This document shows positions 58,470 through 64,000 of a DNA stretch of 64,000 nt, piece by piece. The number at the start of each line of letters is the position of its first letter. Position 1 is the stretch's first letter. The notes beneath the pieces are model-generated. The model did not search any database. It was not told the origin of the DNA and was given only the letters and a program-made list of their open reading frames with translations. Position numbers and translations under genes: made by a program. Origin of the DNA: Flavobacterium sp. Sd200 (GTDB lineage Bacteria > Bacteroidota > Bacteroidia > Flavobacteriales > Flavobacteriaceae); NCBI RefSeq assembly GCF_009826935.1, contig NZ_WUMN01000001.1, forward strand, positions 124,001-188,000, given 5' to 3'.

Positions 58470-61400
58470 TTTCAGTGCTGTTTGGCGGTAACTTATCGGC
58501 TTCTGCTTCTGTCTTTTCTTTTTCCTCCTGTTTTTTCTTTTCTTCCTTCTCTCTCTGCTTTCGCTCTCTTTCACGTTGCAGCATTTCCTTTTCTTCTTTG
58601 CTTCTATGAAAAAGCTCGCGGAATTTATTATAGTCCATTGTAATTATAAATCCAACGCCGGTTTCTACTACCTGTCCCTGCAAGGCTACCTGATATTCGT
58701 TTTTGCGATATGCTCTTACCATATAGCGCCCATCGGGTGTTAACTGGTAATCAAGAGATACGTCTCCGGCAATGTTAGTGGTCTCTTCGTTAGCCTGTTG
58801 TGGTCCTTCAAGACCAAAGCTGCTGCCTACGGTTACTTTAAGCCTGTCGTTAAGCAGTTGCTTGGAAATTCCCACATTAAGGTCGGTACGGCTTTGTAAT
58901 TGCCCTGTGGTATAATCATCGGTAGATTCCAAATCGAAATTTAGCTGTACACCGCTTACAAGGTTGGCGGCAAGGTTGTTTAACTGTTCCGACAGTATTT
59001 TGCTTACACTTTGCCTTGCCAACGATTCGGTACTGGTACCTCCGGCCTCGCTCGAAAAAGGGTTTTCGCCAATAAAGCGGTTAAGCAACAATACGGCAAA
59101 TACCTGTTTGTTTAGTTCAGACGGCTGTTGGCGCAACTGGTCCAGTTTAGATTTGGTTGTGTTTATAACATCTGTATCTACATTGTAGTTGCCATCCGGA
59201 ATGATAATGTCGAACGAAAGCTCAGGTTTTAGCAATTCGCCTTCCATTTTAAGAACAGTATTGAACGGTATTTTTTGTTTAAATCTGTTTCGTCTAAACT
59301 GGTCAGACCCTAACTGGTCGCCCACAAGGTCAATAGGTGGAGTCTCAGTTTTGTAAACAGCCGATATGTTTATAGTAGCATCAGTAGGTTCGCCAGTCCA
59401 TAAAATGTAGCTGCCTTCTTCTATATCAAATTTTCTTTTCAGGAAGTTGAAAGTCATTTGGTAAGATCCCTCGCTAAACTCATAACGCCCTGTCAGTGTA
59501 GTTTTGCCCGATGGATCTATGCCGCCATTAAGTTGTGCTTCACCTTTAAGTTGCAGGAAATCGCCGTTGCCTTTGTCTATTATCAGGTTGAGTTCGGCCT
59601 CTTTCACAATTTCTATATTAACCGAAACATCCATACCTTTTACCTGAGAGCTGTTTACAGTTTCTTCTATCTTAAGGCGTTGCATCATCTCTGCATTATC
59701 TTCATCCACAAACTCTACAATGCCCTCCCTGTCGGCAATAGACGGATCCTGTTGCGGCAGTACCACACTAAATTTAGTGTCTTCGTTTATTTTTAGGTCA
59801 CCATCTATAACCGGGCTTTCCATTGTACCCTTAATTTTAAGATTGGCATCAATAAACAGGTCGCCATAATAAAAATCGTTATCCTTTGCAGTAGAATTTA
59901 TAGCCCTGAAGTTTGCTGCCTTTACATTAAGGTTAAAACCAAAAGCTTTGTAATCGGTAGTGGCAATGTTGCCGTCTATGGTTAGCAGGTTGTTTTTTTC
60001 GTCTTCTACCTTAAAGTTGTTCATTTCAATCCCGGCATCAGTAAAGCTAATGTTATTGTTAATGCCTTTAAAATAAGAGTTAAGTTCGGTAACCCTAAAA
60101 GCCACATCATTAAATTTAAGGTCGCCAATAACGTTAGGATCTGTTATAGTTCCTGTAATTTTAAAGTTGCCGTTAAGATCGCCTTTGCCTTCTTTTAAAG
60201 CCCCAAAAGTAAATGCCTGAAGGCTCGCTATGGTTAATTTTTGTATGTCGAGGTTCATATCAAAACTGCTTCCTGCAGTGTTGTAATTCCCTTCAAGATT
60301 TACCTGGTTGTTGTTTCCGCTAATGCTCACATTGGCAGCATATGTGTCGGCTATATTGTTGTTTACCTGTATTTTAATTTCTCCTACTGTGTCTTTGCTC
60401 ACGGCAAAATCGGCAATCGTCAGGTCAGCTGTAAATACAGGGCTTGTAGTAAGGTCCTTAATGTTGGCTGTGCCGTTTATAGTTCCATGAAACTTAGACT
60501 CTTCTTTTTGAACCATGTTGGTAATGGTCTCTATTTTAAAGTTTTCGAGTTCTACATTTAAAGGTGCATTTGGCGTGTCTGATTCTGATTGTAGTTTTAT
60601 GGCCCCTCCTTCATTGCTCATTTCAAAATTATTGGCATACAGGCCATTTTCTCCAAAACGAATAAGGTTATCCTGTGCAATGGTCCATGGTATATAATCG
60701 AGCATAAGGCCATCAGGGTCTAAAACAATTTCGGTATTGCCGTCTTTAGCCTCAACCTTACCTGCAAGCATGTATTGCTGTTTCTTTTTACGGTCTTCTA
60801 TATCAAGCCTATATTTTACAACGTTGTTTTTAATATCTCCTGCAAGGGTAGTGCCTGCCAGTTGAAATTGCTCATTTTCTACACCTTCAATTTTTACGCT
60901 GTACACCAGTGCGGTGTCTTTAGCTTCGGCATCTATAGTAATACCACTAATGGTGTTTGCTCCATAAACAAGGCGTGGCACTGCGCCATGCACTATTAAT
61001 GTATCGCCCTCGCTATTAAACTTTCCGCTTAAAGAAATAGGTTCTAAACGGGTAATTTGCGGTACCAGTTTATACAATACAGGATCGTTGTCTATTCGAA
61101 TGTCGAACGAGAGTTGCTGCGGGGCAGCAGGTTTTTTAGGTGCTGTGGCAGCAGTATTGTAGTATTTTGCAATGGTATATTGCAATGCCGCAGGCAGCTC
61201 TGTGAGTTTGTATTTGCCTTCTATTTTGGCATGTGCTATTTGAGATTTTAAGGTTATAAGGTTTTTATCGGGTGTAGTAACCGCTTTAAGTGTAACAGAA
61301 TCTAAAGCAAATTCTTCTTTTTCATTTACAAACATAAAGCTGTGCAAATGCACTGTTCCGTTAAGATTATCTGGATTAGCATCTGCAATATCTGCATCTA

Positions 61401-63567
61401 CATTGCCACGCAGTTTTAATGGCCCGGCGTGCAGGTTGAGTTTGTTAAGGTCGGCAATATCTACATTTAATTTTATTTTCCCGTTAGGATATTTTCCGTT
61501 AAACCCACCTTTGGCAGTAAGGTCAAAGTCAAGGTTAGGATCGTCCATTTTTGCAACGGCATCAAATTGACCTTTATTTATTTTGCCGTCTATCATTAAA
61601 TCACGATAGGTGTAGCCATTAAATTCTGCTTTAATGACTTTGCCTTTCAGGCTTGCTACTGCTGTTTGCGGGTCTAAGCCGGTGCCTTTGACTTTTGCTT
61701 TGATAGTAATTTTGCCAATAGAATCGTTTTTAAGCAGTTTACCTACATCAAAATTGGCAATATCTACATCGCCATCATAGCGCTCGTGACCTTTGCGGCT
61801 TTGGTCGAACATACCCTTAAACTTAGCATTGCCAAAAGTGCTGGCAAGATCAAGGTTTGTAGAGAAACTATTAAGCGTTCCTTTAAAACTTGCCTTTGCC
61901 GATATACCCGCAGGCAACTGAAAATTAGCAGGCAATGTGCCGGGCGGCAGAAATGTATTAATATCTTTTGCGGTAGATTTAAACTGCCTTACATTCATAT
62001 CAAAGTAAGCGGTTTTGGCGTCCGGAAGGCCTTTTATACGTCCGCTGGCAGCTATTACGGTCGTGCCTATGCCACGCACTTCGAGGTTGTTGATGTACAG
62101 ATCGCTAACTTTGCCCTGAACGCGGCTGTTTATGTATAGCGTTCCGTTAGGGTTGCCTTTAAAAGGTGCAGTTGTTGCAAGATCAGGAACGAAAAGCAAT
62201 ACGTCTTTGAAGCCTATTTTACTGTGGTCGAGGTTAGCATTTACAGATAGGCTCCCAATGTTTTTACTAACCGCATTGAGCGAAGGATAACCCACCACAA
62301 TTTGGTCTTTTACCAATGTGTTAGGTGTTTCAAGATAAAGGTCTTTAAGTTCAGCCCCTTTAGGCCCATAGAAAAAGTTTGTGCGCAGTTGGGCAACATT
62401 TACACCGCTTTTATCTGCCATACTAAAATCTTCTATTTTACCCGAAATAGATTCCGGAGCATAAGAAAGCTCTTTAGCCTTTAAATTTAAGTTAGATATA
62501 TCAAGGTGTTTAAAATCGATACCTTTTGCTACAGGTGCCGAGTTTTGGTCGTCAAACTTAAAGGCTACATCAATAATTTCGGCGTTGTTCAGTTTAAGCT
62601 TCCATTGTGCCTGTTGTACTGCAGCGGTTTCTTTGGGTAATGCCTGCTGCACCTGCTTTTCAAATTTACCAAATGCAAGCTGGCCTTTAAGACCATTGAG
62701 TTCTAAATTGTCAAGGTCTACAAGCTGGGTTTTAAGATCTACGGTATTTACTTCAACTAATAGCTTATTAAGTTTAATGCCTGTATCCAGCCTGCTGCCT
62801 TCGTTGTCATATCCTACATTTATGTTGGCAAGAGAAATATTTTTAAGCTTTAGTTTAAGATCAGGTTGTTTAGAGGCTTCCTCAGCCGCTTTCTGGGTGC
62901 CCATTGCAATTTCATCAACCATTCCCTGTTTCAGCCGCACTTTAAGCCCGTCAAGATTAATGTCCGGTACCTCAAAGTCCATCTTATCAAGGTCGAATTT
63001 TTTTATTGAAGTATCAAAATGATTAATGTTTGCCGTAACGTAGTTTTTAGAAATATCGTCATTAAACTTTACCCTGATACGGTCAAGATTAATATCTTCA
63101 ATAGAAAATTTCATTGGAGCACCTGTGGTATCTTTGGGTTTGCCCGAGTCGAACGCTTTTATAATATAGTCGAAGTTAAAGACCGAATCTTTATTACGGC
63201 TGACATTGGCAGTTATTCCCTCTAAATTTATAGAATTGATCTCTACTTCGTTGCTTAAAAGCTTCATCAGACTTATATCAACAGCCAGTTTATCTCCGGC
63301 AATAAGCGTGTCTCCGTTCTGACCTTCAAAATAAACACCTTCTAAAATTACCTTTTTAGGCAGGCCAATTTCTATTTTAGTTATCTTAACCTCAGTGCCT
63401 ATTTTCTTTTCAAGATAACTGACAGCCTTATCTTTAACATAGTTTTGCACTGCCGGAACCTGAAGCAGTAAAACTATCAGCAGGAACAATGCAATTACAG
63501 ATCCTATGATCCATAGGATAATTTTAATGGTTTTACGTAAGTACTTTTTTAGTTTTGTGTTCATCAA
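58459..63567 (-). CDS. tamB: translocation and assembly module protein TamB
   Basis: The 1702-residue protein has an N-terminal membrane anchor (IILWIIGSVIALFLLIVLLL), a long periplasmic body of repeating beta-strand pairs (AsmA/TamB-like), and a C-terminal TamB (DUF490) domain with the LLNRFIGENPFSSEAGG and LNFDLESTDDYTTGQLQS segments. TamB bridges the periplasm to TamL and transfers lipid or protein to the outer membrane. The last 45 residues form an unusual highly charged helix (KEEKEMLQRERERKQREKEE and so on) after the domain. tamL follows in the same transcript. Confidence 0.93.
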   Translation of the reverse strand: MMNTKLKKYLRKTIKIILWIIGSVIALFLLIVLLLQVPAVQNYVKDKAVSYLEKKIGTEVKITKIEIGLPKKVILEGVYFEGQNGDTLIAGDKLAVDISLMKLLSNEVEINSINLEGITANVSRNKDSVFNFDYIIKAFDSGKPKDTTGAPMKFSIEDINLDRIRVKFNDDISKNYVTANINHFDTSIKKFDLDKMDFEVPDINLDGLKVRLKQGMVDEIAMGTQKAAEEASKQPDLKLKLKNISLANINVGYDNEGSRLDTGIKLNKLLVEVNTVDLKTQLVDLDNLELNGLKGQLAFGKFEKQVQQALPKETAAVQQAQWKLKLNNAEIIDVAFKFDDQNSAPVAKGIDFKHLDISNLNLKAKELSYAPESISGKIEDFSMADKSGVNVAQLRTNFFYGPKGAELKDLYLETPNTLVKDQIVVGYPSLNAVSKNIGSLSVNANLDHSKIGFKDVLLFVPDLATTAPFKGNPNGTLYINSRVQGKVSDLYINNLEVRGIGTTVIAASGRIKGLPDAKTAYFDMNVRQFKSTAKDINTFLPPGTLPANFQLPAGISAKASFKGTLNSFSTNLDLASTFGNAKFKGMFDQSRKGHERYDGDVDIANFDVGKLLKNDSIGKITIKAKVKGTGLDPQTAVASLKGKVIKAEFNGYTYRDLMIDGKINKGQFDAVAKMDDPNLDFDLTAKGGFNGKYPNGKIKLNVDIADLNKLNLHAGPLKLRGNVDADIADANPDNLNGTVHLHSFMFVNEKEEFALDSVTLKAVTTPDKNLITLKSQIAHAKIEGKYKLTELPAALQYTIAKYYNTAATAPKKPAAPQQLSFDIRIDNDPVLYKLVPQITRLEPISLSGKFNSEGDTLIVHGAVPRLVYGANTISGITIDAEAKDTALVYSVKIEGVENEQFQLAGTTLAGDIKNNVVKYRLDIEDRKKKQQYMLAGKVEAKDGNTEIVLDPDGLMLDYIPWTIAQDNLIRFGENGLYANNFEMSNEGGAIKLQSESDTPNAPLNVELENFKIETITNMVQKEESKFHGTINGTANIKDLTTSPVFTADLTIADFAVSKDTVGEIKIQVNNNIADTYAANVSISGNNNQVNLEGNYNTAGSSFDMNLDIQKLTIASLQAFTFGALKEGKGDLNGNFKITGTITDPNVIGDLKFNDVAFRVTELNSYFKGINNNISFTDAGIEMNNFKVEDEKNNLLTIDGNIATTDYKAFGFNLNVKAANFRAINSTAKDNDFYYGDLFIDANLKIKGTMESPVIDGDLKINEDTKFSVVLPQQDPSIADREGIVEFVDEDNAEMMQRLKIEETVNSSQVKGMDVSVNIEIVKEAELNLIIDKGNGDFLQLKGEAQLNGGIDPSGKTTLTGRYEFSEGSYQMTFNFLKRKFDIEEGSYILWTGEPTDATINISAVYKTETPPIDLVGDQLGSDQFRRNRFKQKIPFNTVLKMEGELLKPELSFDIIIPDGNYNVDTDVINTTKSKLDQLRQQPSELNKQVFAVLLLNRFIGENPFSSEAGGTSTESLARQSVSKILSEQLNNLAANLVSGVQLNFDLESTDDYTTGQLQSRTDLNVGISKQLLNDRLKVTVGSSFGLEGPQQANEETTNIAGDVSLDYQLTPDGRYMVRAYRKNEYQVALQGQVVETGVGFIITMDYNKFRELFHRSKEEKEMLQRERERKQREKEEKKKQEEKEKTEAEADKLPPNSTENDK

Positions 63568-63672
63568 TGCTAAAAATAGCCATAATTTTAACAGATGCTG
63601 TTTAAAGTTTTGCTAAAAAATCTTACAAGATTCGGCTTTAAATTTAATAGTACTCTAAACGTTGATTTTAAA

Positions 63673-63702
63673 ATAAAAAAATGGAGCCTTGTTAGGGCTC
63701 CA
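63673..63702 (-). terminator. terminator of the DUF892 gene
   Basis: On the - strand ATGGAGCCC and GGCTCCAT form an 8-9 bp stem around TAACAA, followed by seven T. Confidence 0.88.
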
Positions 63703-63722
63703 TCCTTCAACAATGCTGCTGT

Positions 63723-64000
63723 TTACTCCATCTCACTATCATCTGCATCAGCAGCATCAAAGTTTATGGTGTTATAGGCTGCCTCTGTTAATGTTATATC
63801 TGCCGTTTTTTCTTCTTCAAGTGTAGTGTGCAATATTTTAGCTGCATCGTCCATGCCAAGTGTTTTGGCAAAGGCACACAGTGTACCATAAGTCGCAATT
63901 TCGTAGTGCTCAATTTTTTGAGATGCGGCAATAATTCCGGCATCACGCACTGCGCCCTGTTCAGTGCTTTCCATAATATCCTGTCCTTCTTTGATAAGGC
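63723..64000 (-). CDS. DUF892 (YciF-type) ferritin-like protein, C-terminal part
   Basis: The gene continues beyond base 64000; the in-frame codons read LIKEGQDIMESTEQGAVRDA at the visible start, then IIAASQKIEHYEIATYGTLC, AKTLGMDDAAKILHTTLEEE and KTADITLTEAAY. Glu-x6-Tyr/His patterns (KIEHYEIATYGT, LEEEKTAD) are those of the DUF892/YciE-YciF ferritin-like four-helix family, implicated in stress responses and metal binding. It ends with an acidic tail (DAADADDSEME). Confidence 0.88.
   Translation of the reverse strand, partial: LIKEGQDIMESTEQGAVRDAGIIAASQKIEHYEIATYGTLCAFAKTLGMDDAAKILHTTLEEEKTADITLTEAAYNTINFDAADADDSEME

Noticed and set aside
56121..58574. Longer tamL frame with a Lys/Arg-rich N-terminus
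   Set aside because: The extra codons are the tamB 3' end in another frame; the start at 58469 gives a proper lipoprotein signal.
63019..63225. Several + strand frames across tamB
   Set aside because: They are antisense shadows with no conserved motif or promoter.

Overview
The window looks like a chromosomal segment of a Flavobacterium-like member of the Flavobacteriaceae (Bacteroidota). The evidence is internal: AT-rich DNA, promoters of the TTG-N19-TAnnTTTG type, no Shine-Dalgarno pattern before starts, a protein with a type IX secretion (Por/T9SS) C-terminal sorting domain, a LETM1-related protein of flavobacterial type, a lipidated TamA variant (TamL) next to TamB, and a 950-residue CarB. 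I see no transposase, phage gene, tRNA, rRNA or CRISPR array. The content is mostly housekeeping genes with small accessory catabolic clusters between them.

Layout. 1-5 kb: end of a beta-carbonic anhydrase, a DUF4199 membrane protein, a LETM1-related protein, a DadA-like oxidoreductase, a DUF4142 lipoprotein with a tiny membrane protein, and two poorly known proteins. 5.7-11.8 kb: rpmH, carB (without the usual allosteric domain), a tandem pair of paralogous small proteins, ruvX and mqo. 11.9-19.4 kb: a zinc-finger-like/FAD monooxygenase fusion, then a LacI regulator, fructokinase, sugar MFS transporter, LamB-type porin and ketose 3-epimerase, with two identical LacI-type operators. 19.4-25.5 kb: CsbD, two lipoproteins, ctaA, and the thrS-infC-rpmI-rplT operon; infC appears to start at ATA. 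25.6-28.9 kb: an AraC regulator divergent from a GH43-GH10 xylan pair. 29-31.4 kb: an AraC regulator divergent from hxlB-hxlA (ribulose monophosphate pathway). 31.5-33.4 kb: a GNAT enzyme and a peroxiredoxin-thioredoxin-DUF6952 operon. 33.6-41.7 kb: an APC permease, a CLC transporter preceded by a fluoride riboswitch, a TPR/AraC-type sensor regulator, a T9SS-secreted protein, a carbohydrate esterase and a secreted unknown. 41.8-49.7 kb: fadD-like ligase, second GH43, SDR, a Kef-like antiporter with its oxidoreductase, and purB. 50-56 kb: a sirtuin between repeat-rich gaps, an ECF sigma/anti-sigma pair, FUSC, YihY and NDH-2. 56-64 kb: TamL-TamB and the 3' part of a DUF892 gene.

How the genes work together. 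The GH43, GH10 and acetylesterase-like genes suggest use of arabinoxylan; the first GH43 and the esterase share a candidate operator. The LacI cluster would import a sugar through porin and MFS transporter, epimerise a ketose and phosphorylate fructose. HxlA/HxlB would fix formaldehyde to fructose 6-phosphate. The strongest regulatory finds are the fluoride riboswitch before a CLC-F-like transporter, the likely ATA start of infC, and the LacI operator placed between the -33 and -7 boxes of its own promoter. Intergenic gaps around 18, 32, 45 and 50 kb carry dispersed repeats rather than genes.
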